The position numbers and the translations under genes were made by a program. The notes beneath the pieces are model-generated. The model was given only the letters and a program-made list of their open reading frames with translations. It was not told the DNA's origin and searched no databases. From NCBI GenBank assembly GCA_018402485.1, contig JAGYIY010000002.1:1-64000 (forward strand): DNA of 64,000 bases. Reading direction: 5' to 3'. This DNA is from Roseivirga sp. Lineage in GTDB: Bacteria > Bacteroidota > Bacteroidia > Cytophagales > Cyclobacteriaceae. Numbering within the stretch: position 1 is the first letter of the stretch; every line of letters begins with the position of its first letter. Shown in pieces: positions 36,227-45,462 of this stretch.

Positions 36227-37594
36227 ATGAAAAACAATCGCTTTTTTTTCAGGTCCATTCTTACCTTGGGCTTATCTGTTTTGCTTTTTGGCCATTACTT
36301 TGCCCAAGCGCAACATCCCTACGGTGCCATTTTGAGTATGGAGGAACGGGCTTCAACGATTAATCGATTGTTAGAAGATAAAGTACAAAACACCTTGCCT
36401 CAGCTGATGCGTAACACGAATATTGACATGTGGGTAGTAATATCGCGTGAATACAATGAGGATCCAGTCATCAAAACCTTGCTTCCTGCTGAATGGCTTG
36501 CTGCCCGACGAAGAACCATTTTGGTGTTCTTTGACAAAGGAGAGGGGCAAGGAGTGGAAACGTTGGCTGTAGCACGTTACGACGTGGGTAGTGTCTTTAA
36601 AAGTGCATGGAACAAAGAAGAGCAACCCGACCAATGGGCACGATTGGCAGAAATTATTGAGGAAAGGTCGCCTCAGAAAATTGGTGTAAATATTTCCGAG
36701 CATTATGGTTTGGCTGATGGTTTAGCCGCCACAGATTATGAAGAACTAAAAGCAGCTTTATCTTCCAAAGACCAATCGAAAATTGTTTCTGCGGAAAAAT
36801 TGGCTCTGGCTTGGCTAGAAACACGTACGGCTGCTGAAATGCAGATTTATCCTCACATTATCGCTATATCCCACAATATCATCAAAGAAGCTTTCTCAGA
36901 TAAAGTGATTACCCCCGGAGTAACAACAACGGAAGATGTAGTATGGTGGATGCGAGAAAAAATTCGCGAGCTTAAATTACAAACATGGTTTCATCCAACA
37001 GTAGACGTTCAGCGCGAAGATCCCGAGCAGTTCGAACATCTAAGGACTTTTTCAAAACGGCCTGATCCCAATGTGATTTTACCCGGTGATTTACTTCATT
37101 GCGATTTTGGCATCACTTATCTGAGATTAAACTCTGATCAACAACAATTGGCTTACGTTTTAAAGCCTGGAGAAACCGACGTACCACAATACTTAAAAAA
37201 CGCACTTGAAATTGGTAATCGACTGCAAGATATATTTACTAACCAATTTGCTGTGGGTAGAACCGGTAACGAAGTGCTCAAGAAGAGCAGAGAACAAGCC
37301 ATTGCTGAGGGAATTAAACCTTCTATTTACACACATCCCATCGGCTACCACGGCCACGCAGCAGGCACAACTCTGGGCATGTGGGATGCCCAAGAAGGGG
37401 TTCCCTACACCGGCGACTACCCGCTTCATCTTCAAACAGCATACTCTATAGAACTCAATGCAGCCGTATTTTTAAAAGAATGGGATAAAGAAATACGCAT
37501 TATGCTTGAGGAGGAGGCTTTTTTTGATGAAAGTGGTGTGTGGTATATTGATGGAAGACAAGAACGCATTCATATTGTGAACCCTATGCGTTAA
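36227..37594 (+). CDS. Secreted M24-family metallopeptidase (Xaa-Pro aminopeptidase-like)
   Basis: A 455-residue protein with a signal peptide (cut near FAQAQ). An N-terminal creatinase-like domain (to about 200) is followed by the pita-bread M24 domain. Probable metal ligands: D in HCDFGITY, D in NSDQQQ, H in GYHGHAAG, E in YSIELNAAV and the last E in MLEEEA. The set fits a dinuclear metallo-aminopeptidase cleaving X-Pro bonds in the periplasm. It stands alone. Confidence 0.9.
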   Translation: MKNNRFFFRSILTLGLSVLLFGHYFAQAQHPYGAILSMEERASTINRLLEDKVQNTLPQLMRNTNIDMWVVISREYNEDPVIKTLLPAEWLAARRRTILVFFDKGEGQGVETLAVARYDVGSVFKSAWNKEEQPDQWARLAEIIEERSPQKIGVNISEHYGLADGLAATDYEELKAALSSKDQSKIVSAEKLALAWLETRTAAEMQIYPHIIAISHNIIKEAFSDKVITPGVTTTEDVVWWMREKIRELKLQTWFHPTVDVQREDPEQFEHLRTFSKRPDPNVILPGDLLHCDFGITYLRLNSDQQQLAYVLKPGETDVPQYLKNALEIGNRLQDIFTNQFAVGRTGNEVLKKSREQAIAEGIKPSIYTHPIGYHGHAAGTTLGMWDAQEGVPYTGDYPLHLQTAYSIELNAAVFLKEWDKEIRIMLEEEAFFDESGVWYIDGRQERIHIVNPMR

Positions 37595-37834
37595 AAATGT
37601 AGGAGGTATTTGCTACTAGCTTGCTTTTTGGTAAAAAGATGGGTTTGGTAAAAAAGAACTCAGAGCTTCAATTAACTCGATTGAGCTGCCTATTTGAATG
37701 TCACAAATAAACTTGTTGTCAAACAAAATCATCACCATATTTGAGCGCTAAAAAACGGTAACTTTAAGGCCAAATTGAGGGCGAGGAGAACTTGATATAA
37801 AGAGGAGTAGGGTTGACCTAATGAAAACAAACTG

Positions 37835-38416
37835 ATGGAGAACAAAAGGGCATTTTATTCATACTTTTTTAAAAACTTGCTTAAGGGGTTTGTTTATTTA
37901 GTGGTGCTCATCGGATTAGTCATTCTTTTCAAAAACTACTTCCAATCCCAGTTCGATGCCATTGAACATGCCATATCAGACAGCTATCTTAAAATGTTTG
38001 TTATTTTTCTTATTTCTGAGCTTTTCGTAGGTCTCATTCCTCCCGAGTTATTTATGGTTTGGACACTAGACGACCCTTTGCACTATTATATCCTTTCTAT
38101 TTTGGTGATGACAGTTGTTTCGATATTTGCAGGATGGCTAAATTATCTTTTTGGCAGGTTTATTGCCAATCGGGAGTTTTTTCTTCACTTGTTCAACAGG
38201 AGATTACGCCTAAAAAAATACCAAAAGCGCTTTGAACAATATGGGAGTGGACTTATTATTGTTGCAGCAGTTACACCTTTACCCTTTTCACTCATAAGTC
38301 TTCTAACGGGGACCCTTTTATTTCCTCAAAAGAAGTATCTTATTTTATCTTCTTTCCGAATCCTTCGCTTCATTGCTTATGGCATTGCCATTTACGAAGT
38401 AGGCGGATTTCTTTAA
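37835..38416 (+). CDS. VTT-domain (DedA/SNARE-associated-like) membrane protein
   Basis: A 193-residue integral membrane protein. Like DedA/VTT proteins it has two re-entrant-like segments: LFVGLIPPELFMVWTL and VAAVTPLPFSLISLLTG, with GWLNYLFGRFIANR between them. DedA-family proteins flip lipid carriers such as undecaprenyl phosphate or phosphatidylethanolamine; for this small member it is only an inference. Its stop overlaps that of the antiporter gene on the other strand by 4 bp. The 37595-37834 gap shows no gene. Confidence 0.82.
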   Translation: MENKRAFYSYFFKNLLKGFVYLVVLIGLVILFKNYFQSQFDAIEHAISDSYLKMFVIFLISELFVGLIPPELFMVWTLDDPLHYYILSILVMTVVSIFAGWLNYLFGRFIANREFFLHLFNRRLRLKKYQKRFEQYGSGLIIVAAVTPLPFSLISLLTGTLLFPQKKYLILSSFRILRFIAYGIAIYEVGGFL

Positions 38417-40281
38417 GATTTACCCTCTAAAATCCTCCTAAACTCCGTTAAGGCCATTCCATTTCCAATAACGGTAACTTGGTCGCCTAATAATAAGTGT
38501 GTATTTCCATGTGGAATAAACACCTCACCTTGCCTTCGTTGCATAATCAAAGAACCTGTAGAAGGTAAAGCCAGATCTTTGACCAACTTCCGATGTATGG
38601 ATGGGTTGGTAACTTGTATTTCTTCAATGCGATACATATCGAAGCTGTTTGAAAGGCTATCGATGGCATCGGGCCGCATGATCATGTCTTCAATATGCTG
38701 AGCAATAAGAAGTTCATGATCTACCCATTTGATATCACTAAGTGCATCGTTGAGCATATTTCTTGAAGCAGACTGTTTTCTCATAATAATTTTGCTGTGC
38801 CCAAGTTCTTGCTTTATGTATTCTGCAAGCATATGGTTGATATGGTTTGATTCGCTCAATAAAATCACTGTATCTCCGGTTCTTAATTCCAACTTATCAA
38901 ACAATTCGGTAGACAATTCTTTGATGCGTCTGACCGCTAAACCTTTGCTCTCAAAAGCATCTGCCATTTTAGCATTTTGAATAAAAGTAATGAAGGAAAC
39001 ATCATGCATTTTAAAACGCTCAGCCAAAGATAGACTAGCCCGATTCCCCGCAATAAGAATGATATTACTATGGGTTAAAACCTTTTTATTGAGTATGCTG
39101 AAGCCCAAAGGCGCGATGATACAGGTAAGAACGGAAGCTGTTACTAAAGCTGCGTTATCTGATGCAGTTAAAACACCTAGTGATAATCCAATTTGAGCTC
39201 CAGCAATGGTTTCACCAAGTCTGGCAGAGAGTAAAACACCGCCTGATAAAGCCTTTTTAAAGCCAAAAAGTCTGGTAAGAATAGTTGTTGGAATGATTTG
39301 AGTGAGGAAAAATCCTCCTGTCAGTAAAATAACAAAAGGAACAGATTCCTCTAGTTGCGCTAGGGTGGATAAATCAAGGTTAATGCCCACACTGATAAAG
39401 AAAATAGGAATAAAAAAGCCATAACTCATTCCGTCTAGCTTAAAAATAAGTGCTGAGCGATCTTTGGTTACGAAGAGGCTAAGTAAAGTGCCAGCAAAAA
39501 ATGCCCCTAAAATAGGCTCTGAATCTATCACACTACTGATCATGACAAATGCTAATAGCAATGCAATTGTTCCCCGAATTTTGATTTGACTTGCTGCATG
39601 CTCCAACCGATACAATATTCTTTCAAAAGATTTGATGCGAATAAGGCGCTTTCCCAGGATATGAAATAAAATAAAGGCAACGAAAATGAAGGCAAAAAAG
39701 AAAAGCTCAAAATCTAGTCCTTTGCTGACATAACCAGAAAAGACTGATATCAATAAAATACTTACCACAGTTGCAATCGCTCCTTGCATTAAAATAATTT
39801 GTCCAAACTTCTTTTTGAGTTCACCCTCAGATTTTAGGATTGGGACAGTGATGCCTATTCCTACTGTAGGAAAAAGTAGTGTGAAAAAGAGTACATTAAT
39901 TGCATAGAACTGATTTACCAATAACATCATTGGATACGATAGGGCCAGTGTTCCTAGGTAGATAAGTAGGGCCAGCATAAGCGTATCGCTAATGAAATAT
40001 TTCACTTTAAATTTTATGCGGCTCAGAGAGGCCACAATTTTGTTCATATCAATTTCTAAGCCTGCTAAAAAGATGAGAAAGAGAAAGCCCATCTCAGCTA
40101 AGAAGTCCAAATAGGGGGCGTTATCCACCATATCGAAAACATACGGACCAATCATTACCCCCATAAATATTTCAACGATTACAGAAGGCACTTTACCCAG
40201 TTCAAACCACGAGAGCACCAGGGGTACCACCCATGCTATGGCAATGATTAAAAAGAGAGGTGTAAAGTTAAGGTGCTCCAT
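38413..40281 (-). CDS. Kef-type cation:proton antiporter (CPA2) with TrkA-N and TrkA-C domains
   Basis: A 622-residue protein. Residues 1-380 form the Na+/H+-exchanger-like membrane domain (FLIFLAGLEIDMNKI and GAFFAGTLLSLF are typical). About 395-510 form a Rossmann TrkA_N-like regulator (IILIAGNRASLSLAERF, somewhat degenerate at the Gly motif), and the end is a TrkA_C unit (GSLIMQRRQGEVFIP, LLLGDQVTVIGN). It probably exports K+ or Na+ in exchange for H+. ATG 40281 is used; an in-frame GTG lies 3 bp earlier. Confidence 0.93.
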   Translation of the reverse strand: MEHLNFTPLFLIIAIAWVVPLVLSWFELGKVPSVIVEIFMGVMIGPYVFDMVDNAPYLDFLAEMGFLFLIFLAGLEIDMNKIVASLSRIKFKVKYFISDTLMLALLIYLGTLALSYPMMLLVNQFYAINVLFFTLLFPTVGIGITVPILKSEGELKKKFGQIILMQGAIATVVSILLISVFSGYVSKGLDFELFFFAFIFVAFILFHILGKRLIRIKSFERILYRLEHAASQIKIRGTIALLLAFVMISSVIDSEPILGAFFAGTLLSLFVTKDRSALIFKLDGMSYGFFIPIFFISVGINLDLSTLAQLEESVPFVILLTGGFFLTQIIPTTILTRLFGFKKALSGGVLLSARLGETIAGAQIGLSLGVLTASDNAALVTASVLTCIIAPLGFSILNKKVLTHSNIILIAGNRASLSLAERFKMHDVSFITFIQNAKMADAFESKGLAVRRIKELSTELFDKLELRTGDTVILLSESNHINHMLAEYIKQELGHSKIIMRKQSASRNMLNDALSDIKWVDHELLIAQHIEDMIMRPDAIDSLSNSFDMYRIEEIQVTNPSIHRKLVKDLALPSTGSLIMQRRQGEVFIPHGNTHLLLGDQVTVIGNGMALTEFRRILEGKS

Positions 40282-40366
40282 CACTTTTAGAATTTCATCG
40301 AATTTCTAAAGTAAGAAATGTTAATGATGGAATGTTAGTTCAACTTTAAAAAATGAAAATAAAAAG

Positions 40367-41824
40367 TTATTCTTGGCCAATGTGCTCTAGATAGAATTCA
40401 TAGGCATTTTTGGCCACCTGCCGTCCTAAGGCCAATCCCGCAACATTGTCTGCTTCAATGTGATAGCCGCCTAGAACGCGAGATTTCCCGGCCATATTTG
40501 CAGCTTCCGTAAAGGTTGGAAATTCAATCTTCACAGTATCTCCTAAATGATTGGGCTCGGTTAAAGCTCCAGCCACTAATGTAACGCTTGAGCCAAATTC
40601 ATCGCTTCCTTTAAATAACCTTAGCGCTTCTCCACAAGCACCACTTACGCAGCTGTGTCCCGAAACATAAGAGGGGAAAGGAGGGCATAAAAAGGTTTCA
40701 GGAGAGTAGGGCTTCCAATCTGTTCCTGGAATTTCAATAACTCCTTTACCCGGACCTCCCCAAGCCATGATTCTCTGCTCTTTAAAATACTCATGCACCA
40801 AAGCGTAAGGACGCGCAAAGTCGTAGTACATTTTAGAATCCCAAGAGGCAATAAATGCATCCATAGCCGTAATTTGATTCAAAAAGTACATTTTTACGTC
40901 TTCATCTAGCGTATGTTCATCTCTGATAGATACTTCTTGTGCAAATTTAAGCCAGTGTCCGGCTTGCTGCACGGATTGCGGTCCATCTCGCATAAATTCT
41001 ATCAGTGCCTTTTCTTCATCAGTTAGATTGGCTTGCAGTGTAATAACTTCTTTTACTTCTTTTTCTAATTGCTTCGAGCCCATCATAGGAGGCGGACCTG
41101 GCCTAAACTGACTTGCTGAATCTAAGGTAATTGGATCTACCAAATCCCAGTAAGGCGTCAGGCATTCAGGAGCATATCGTCCACCGTATTCATCTGCAAA
41201 ATACTTTGGCTGCCAGCGGTTAGGATCTATATTTATGTTGGGTGAGTTGATGGGTTGATAATTAACATAATCGAAATATGGTCTTCCATTCGATCCTGCT
41301 AGTTGTCCATATTGGTTACTACCATCATTCTTTCTACCCTCGATAACTGCCTTTGCCGCTAAATTCCCAATTCCTTGAGGGGTTGAAGGATCTAATGAGA
41401 AATCATCTGGATCAAAACCCATTTCACGCATATGGCTTTTCCAGAGCAAACTATCCGTAAAATAATACTCGTTCATGGTTCGAAGGGCGGCATAACTTAT
41501 CGCTATTTCTTTGTTCCTTAAAGTTTGCTCCGCAGTAGGTCTTCTTTCTGCTTTCAACATGACTGGAATGGCCTTTTCATCATATCGACTCCATGCATCG
41601 AATACAGATGTAAAAATTAAACCCAGATAGCGAGAGGTAATGGTAGGCCGAGGTCTAAATCTTTCAGTATCCAATGCTGTGCCTTCTAGTGCGATATGAC
41701 CCCATCTATACGCCATATTAGCTGCTCCTTTTGGTTCTTCCGGAGGGGAGCTGCCTTCACCCTGACATCCCCATAGAACCAGTGTGAAAGCCAAAATTGT
41801 AAAACATTGTAAAAATTTGCTCAT
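40367..41824 (-). CDS. Vanadium-dependent haloperoxidase-family (PAP2) lipoprotein
   Basis: A 485-residue protein with a lipobox (LWGC). The three vanadate/phosphate-binding motifs are visible: K-M-Y-Y-D-F-A-R-P (KX6RP), PSYVSGHS (P-S-x-x-S-G-H variant), and SRVLGGYHIEADN (SRxxxGxHxxxD). The family either oxidises halides with peroxide, using vanadate, or acts as acid phosphatase; sequence alone does not tell which. It would be periplasm-facing. A very good promoter sits 5 bp from the ATG. It is separated from the M28 gene by a terminator. Confidence 0.92.
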   Translation of the reverse strand: MSKFLQCFTILAFTLVLWGCQGEGSSPPEEPKGAANMAYRWGHIALEGTALDTERFRPRPTITSRYLGLIFTSVFDAWSRYDEKAIPVMLKAERRPTAEQTLRNKEIAISYAALRTMNEYYFTDSLLWKSHMREMGFDPDDFSLDPSTPQGIGNLAAKAVIEGRKNDGSNQYGQLAGSNGRPYFDYVNYQPINSPNINIDPNRWQPKYFADEYGGRYAPECLTPYWDLVDPITLDSASQFRPGPPPMMGSKQLEKEVKEVITLQANLTDEEKALIEFMRDGPQSVQQAGHWLKFAQEVSIRDEHTLDEDVKMYFLNQITAMDAFIASWDSKMYYDFARPYALVHEYFKEQRIMAWGGPGKGVIEIPGTDWKPYSPETFLCPPFPSYVSGHSCVSGACGEALRLFKGSDEFGSSVTLVAGALTEPNHLGDTVKIEFPTFTEAANMAGKSRVLGGYHIEADNVAGLALGRQVAKNAYEFYLEHIGQE

Positions 41825-41829
41825 TGACT

Positions 41830-41861
41830 CAAAGATAAGAAATGTTGAAGGTAGTTACAAA
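41830..41861 (-). promoter_or_regulatory. Promoter of the haloperoxidase-like gene, leaderless geometry
   Basis: Minus strand: TTTG (41858-41861), 20 bp spacer, TATCTTTG (41830-41837), then five bases and ATG at 41824. Both boxes match the consensus exactly. Confidence 0.75.
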
Positions 41862-41891
41862 AATGGAAGCAGACTAAAAATGGCAATAAAA

Positions 41892-41918
41892 AACCCGACA
41901 CAAAGAAAGTGTCGGGTT
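41892..41918 (-). terminator. Rho-independent terminator of the M28 peptidase gene
   Basis: A 10-bp stem (AACCCGACAC / GTGTCGGGTT) with a 7-base loop, 19 bp past the stop codon at 41938, followed on the minus strand by a T-run (plus-strand A-run 41887-41893). Its stem core resembles the acn terminator (CCCGA). Confidence 0.88.
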
Positions 41919-41937
41919 AATCTTAATTGAGCTCCCA

Positions 41938-43482
41938 TCACTCGCCACCACCTTTTCGTGTTGGTTTTCTAGGGGAAGGCCACTCCATTTGTTGACCGGT
42001 ACGCCTATTCATGGGTAATACAGAACGATCACGAGGAAATTTCTCAGGATCTTCCGACGCCATATAGGTCATGATGGCGGTTAAAATCACATTGCTTTGT
42101 ACGTCATCAAAAACCACTTTATCGTAAGTATCTCTGTTGGTGTGCCAAGTATAGGTAAAGTAATCCCAATTCAATGAACTAAGGCTAAAACCAGGGGCTC
42201 CTGCCGTCACAAATGAGGCGTAATCGGAACCGCCACCTCCTGGAGTTCCGGGGAAATTGGTGTTAATCTGTCCTTTAATGGAATTAGGAACTGGTTCCAT
42301 CCATCGCTGAAGAAACTCATAGGCATGCAAAAAACCTTGTCCACTTAAATTGACCACTCGACCGGTTCCGTTGTCTTGGTTAAATGAAGCTTGTAAACCT
42401 TCAATGATTTCAGGGTGATCTTCAACAAAAGAAGCTGAACCATTCAAGCCCTGCTCTTCACTGCCCCACAAACCAGCAATAATAGTTCTCTTAGGATTGG
42501 GATAATGCTTTTTCAAAATCCGCATTACTTCCATCATCAAGATGGACCCTGTACCGTTGTCAGTAGCACCTGTACCACCATCCCAAGAGTCGTAGTGCGC
42601 TGAAAGCACAATGTATTCATCGGGTTTTTCAGTGCCTTTAATTTCAGCGATGGTATTGAAAGTAGGTACCATGCCGTGGTCTACGGAAGTGGCTTCCACA
42701 CGAACTTTAGGAGTATCTCCATGTTCAACCATACGAGAAAGCGTTCCATAGTCTTCCAAACCGATATCAATGGTAGGTATGGTTTTAGTTTGAGCGCCAA
42801 AGACTTTGTTGACACCAAACCCCCTAGACCAATTAGAGATGAAAATTCCAGCAGCACCAGCGTCTTCTAAAGCCCCTGGTAAGGTTCTACTATTATAGCC
42901 TGTGTTTTGAACACGCATTCGCCAAGCTCTCATAGCTTCAGCCCGTTTCTCGCGCATTTTATCAAAAGAAGCGTCAGTGGCAAATTCTTGCCAGTTGTCA
43001 TCAGGTCTTCCGGTAGGCTGAGCCATATCGATCATGACAAACTTGCCTTTTATCGTCGCCAACCATTCTGTAAAAGCTGCTTGGTTTTCAACGTCAGGAA
43101 TCATAATAACTTCGCCTTCTACAATGCCGTTGCTCGGCGGACTCCAAGCCAATTGCATGGCCTCCAATGTTTTGACACGTGGCGAAATCATATCGACATG
43201 CGTGATGCCGCGCTCCCAGCCCTTCCACTCACCCCATTGTTCATTTCGGGCTGTTATCCCCCAATTCTTGTATTTTTCAACAGCCCAATCATGCGCCTTT
43301 TGCATTTGTGGCGTTCCTACAAGCCGTGGCCCAATCAGATCCATCATTTCGTAAGCCAATTCTTCGAGTTGTGAATTTTCACTTGCTTCGTCAATAATGG
43401 CACGTACAATATCGTTTTGCGCCCTAATGGTGGCACCGACAATGAGTAATCCAATAAAAATAAATTTAATCTTTCTTATCAT
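41938..43482 (-). CDS. Secreted M28-family zinc aminopeptidase
   Basis: A 514-residue protein with a signal peptide starting MIRKIKFIFIGLL (ATG 43482 chosen; ATG 43503 adds seven polar residues). The PA-like domain lies around 150-270. The M28 catalytic domain shows the zinc ligands: HYD in LSAHYDSW, D in GATDNGTGS, E-E in WGSEEQGLNGS, D in FNQDNGTG and H in YTWHTNRDTYD. It cleaves N-terminal residues or dipeptides from extracellular peptides. A terminator follows. Confidence 0.95.
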   Translation of the reverse strand: MIRKIKFIFIGLLIVGATIRAQNDIVRAIIDEASENSQLEELAYEMMDLIGPRLVGTPQMQKAHDWAVEKYKNWGITARNEQWGEWKGWERGITHVDMISPRVKTLEAMQLAWSPPSNGIVEGEVIMIPDVENQAAFTEWLATIKGKFVMIDMAQPTGRPDDNWQEFATDASFDKMREKRAEAMRAWRMRVQNTGYNSRTLPGALEDAGAAGIFISNWSRGFGVNKVFGAQTKTIPTIDIGLEDYGTLSRMVEHGDTPKVRVEATSVDHGMVPTFNTIAEIKGTEKPDEYIVLSAHYDSWDGGTGATDNGTGSILMMEVMRILKKHYPNPKRTIIAGLWGSEEQGLNGSASFVEDHPEIIEGLQASFNQDNGTGRVVNLSGQGFLHAYEFLQRWMEPVPNSIKGQINTNFPGTPGGGGSDYASFVTAGAPGFSLSSLNWDYFTYTWHTNRDTYDKVVFDDVQSNVILTAIMTYMASEDPEKFPRDRSVLPMNRRTGQQMEWPSPRKPTRKGGGE

Positions 43483-43503
43483 GGTTTCGTTCTTTAACGG
43501 CAT

Positions 43504-44034
43504 AAGATAGAACTAAGCGCTAAAGAACTCAAACCGATGGTAAAAAAAATAGCGAGATGATACTTTCAGTAACAGCTATTTTTCAATCAGTAATGGGATG
43601 GCTTTTATACTTGTTTTTGCAAATCGCCATACTCATTTAAAATACTAGTTTACAAAACCATGGCAAGCGATAAACAGTAGCGTAAATGGCAATGCTGACG
43701 ATGTAAAATAATGAAGCTCTCTTTCAAATGAAAAGTAAGGGTCAATGCATGAGACACTTTACATGCTGTTTTACTAACAATGTTTTGGGCTTCTCATGAG
43801 ACGGTCGTATTTTTAACTACTGAAAATTTCGCATCAAAGTCTATTAGTTACTGGCTTTTGCAGGGCAGTAGCCACATGTTTAGTTCAACTTTGCCAACTT
43901 ATTTAACGAAGCATGTAGGTTAGAAGATAAGCCCCTGATGGAAGTAGGCGCACCTACCTGAATCACCAAGATTTTAGAAATTACTATGCAATGGATTGAT
44001 GGACCAAGACCCTTATTTTTATATGTTTGTAACA
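43504..44034. other. Intergenic region, no gene seen; contains promoter of zinc-ribbon gene
   Basis: About 530 bp with no supported ORF, no tRNA-like cloverleaf and no copy of the repeat families found at 1-4274. The only site I can support is the promoter at 43996-44029. Confidence 0.5.
43996..44029 (+). promoter_or_regulatory. Promoter of the zinc-ribbon gene, leaderless geometry
   Basis: TTG (43996-43998), 23 bp spacer, exact -7 box TATGTTTG (44022-44029), then five bases and ATG 44035. Confidence 0.6.
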
Positions 44035-44190
44035 ATGGAAAAGAAAGAATGCCCTTCCTGTGCTATGGAAATTGAAGCCAGTGCCAAAGTATGTCCCATT
44101 TGCTCCTACGATTTTCCGGCAACACCAAAATGGCAAATAGGGGTTGCTTTACTACTGATATTGGCTTTAATCTTATGGATCGCCCTTTAA
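44035..44190 (+). CDS. Zinc-ribbon mini membrane protein
   Basis: A 51-residue protein: a four-Cys zinc ribbon (CPSCAMEIEASAKVCPICSY) followed by one C-terminal transmembrane helix (IGVALLLILALILWIAL). ATG 44035 is preferred over 43996 because the zinc ribbon normally begins within a few residues of the start and because a promoter -7 box lies in between. Tail-anchored zinc ribbons of this size are common but of unknown role. It overlaps the end of lspA by 4 bp. Confidence 0.85.
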   Translation: MEKKECPSCAMEIEASAKVCPICSYDFPATPKWQIGVALLLILALILWIAL

Positions 44191-44699
44191 GCTGATCCCT
44201 TCTCGGTCTTTTTTGAGTTTCTGTTCAAAACAAATTGATCTAAAATAATTAATCCTGTGCCCACCATAACAGAAACATCGGCCAAATTGAAAATACCGGT
44301 ATGAGCGAATTGAAGATCAATGAAGACCATATCAGTTACAGAACCATATAAAATACGGTCATAAAGATTACCAATTCCACCACCTACAATAAATGACAAT
44401 CCGACAACATTGATTTGAGAAAGCTCTTTGGTGCGTAATAGATAAATGAAAACACCAATCATAACTAATATAGGGAGGACAAGTAACAATAGCGTTCGCA
44501 CAATTGGGGGGAAGTTTGAACCCATTCCCAAAAAGGCGCCGGTGTTTTCTGTTTTTGTTAGTATAAGGTACTCCCCAATAACTTCAATGGTCTCGTATTC
44601 CTTGATTTGCTCTCGAGCCATCTTTTTCGTGATTTGATCACAGCCGATGTTGGCAAAGATTAAAACTAAAATAAGGCCTAGTCTGGGGATTCGTTTCAT
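44187..44699 (-). CDS. lspA: Lipoprotein signal peptidase (signal peptidase II)
   Basis: A 170-residue inner-membrane aspartyl peptidase that removes signal peptides from prolipoproteins. Four helices are visible. Catalytic Asp residues lie in YGSVTDMVFID and FNLADVSVMVG; IVGGGIGNLYDR is also conserved. I start at ATG 44699: the longer ORF up to 44849 overlaps the upstream gene and would add 50 unrelated residues. The many lipoproteins in this window are its likely substrates. Confidence 0.95.
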   Translation of the reverse strand: MKRIPRLGLILVLIFANIGCDQITKKMAREQIKEYETIEVIGEYLILTKTENTGAFLGMGSNFPPIVRTLLLLVLPILVMIGVFIYLLRTKELSQINVVGLSFIVGGGIGNLYDRILYGSVTDMVFIDLQFAHTGIFNLADVSVMVGTGLIILDQFVLNRNSKKTEKGSA

Positions 44700-44785
44700 T
44701 TGAAAATTTTTGGTTAAAACTAAACAATTCATTCCAGTGTAATAGAAATGTACTTTCACTATTTCACTCACCCTTGCGTAATTTC

Positions 44786-45373
44786 TTATTTCTCTGCAGG
44801 TGGAGTAATCATGATATGGGCACGATAGAGTCCTGGAAACATTAGCCAAGGATGACCCGCGCCATTGGGGCTCAAAGGCAAACCAGTGGTTTCCTGCGTA
44901 GCCAAGGGTGTATAAATGACATAGCGGTATTGAGCGCCCTCTATGGTCTCAGTTTCTGGATTGTACTTAGCCTCATCTCCGTAATAAATATGTAAAGTTG
45001 AGCCATAATTTGGTTTTTGCAAAACCCCGCTCTGCATCTCCTCTTCTCTTATCTTGAGGATTTCTGCCCTACTTTTTCCCTCCGCACGCAATGCACGTCC
45101 GCGTGCCATAAAAGCTTCAACATCATTAGGGTAACAAACCACTTCAAAACCTTCTTGAAATGGGTTATCGCTGCGGACAATAAAATTATTAGTACCTTCT
45201 CTTAAGGTGATTTGATCTCCATTTTCATTGAACCCATAAACATGAGCTTCCTCACGAACATTGACTGGGGCAGCTAAAAGCGCCTCCTTGATTTGATTTT
45301 GTACATTGATCTGGCTGCAGGCAGGAGAAGTTATAAATAAAAATAGAATTGAAGGAATGAAAAAATTTTTCAT
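44786..45373 (-). CDS. Secreted protein of unknown function
   Basis: A 195-residue protein with a signal peptide (hydrophobic LFLFITSPACSQ); the Cys might be lipidated, but SPAC is a poor lipobox. The mature part has no motif I recognise. Notable stretches are LREGTNNFIVRSDNP, EGFEVVCYPNDVEAFMARG, GSTLHIYYGDEA and the ending HPWLMFPGLYRAHIMITPP. It is codirectional with lspA, 86 bp upstream. Real coding is supported by the signal peptide and consistent codon use. Confidence 0.8.
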   Translation of the reverse strand: MKNFFIPSILFLFITSPACSQINVQNQIKEALLAAPVNVREEAHVYGFNENGDQITLREGTNNFIVRSDNPFQEGFEVVCYPNDVEAFMARGRALRAEGKSRAEILKIREEEMQSGVLQKPNYGSTLHIYYGDEAKYNPETETIEGAQYRYVIYTPLATQETTGLPLSPNGAGHPWLMFPGLYRAHIMITPPAEK

Positions 45374-45462
45374 AAGATCTGATCATTTTATATCTTTAAA
45401 GGTAAGTATTAGAATTGATAAAGACCAAAAATGGGCAGACATCTATCGTAAGACGGATCCTA

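Noticed and set aside
42907-43374. 155-codon ORF antisense to the M28 peptidase
   Set aside because: The opposite strand holds the clear signal peptide and PA-domain region of the peptidase; composition here is that of a shadow frame.
43504-44034. tRNA or small RNA gene in the long gap
   Set aside because: No cloverleaf, CCA end or strong terminator-like hairpin could be found by eye.
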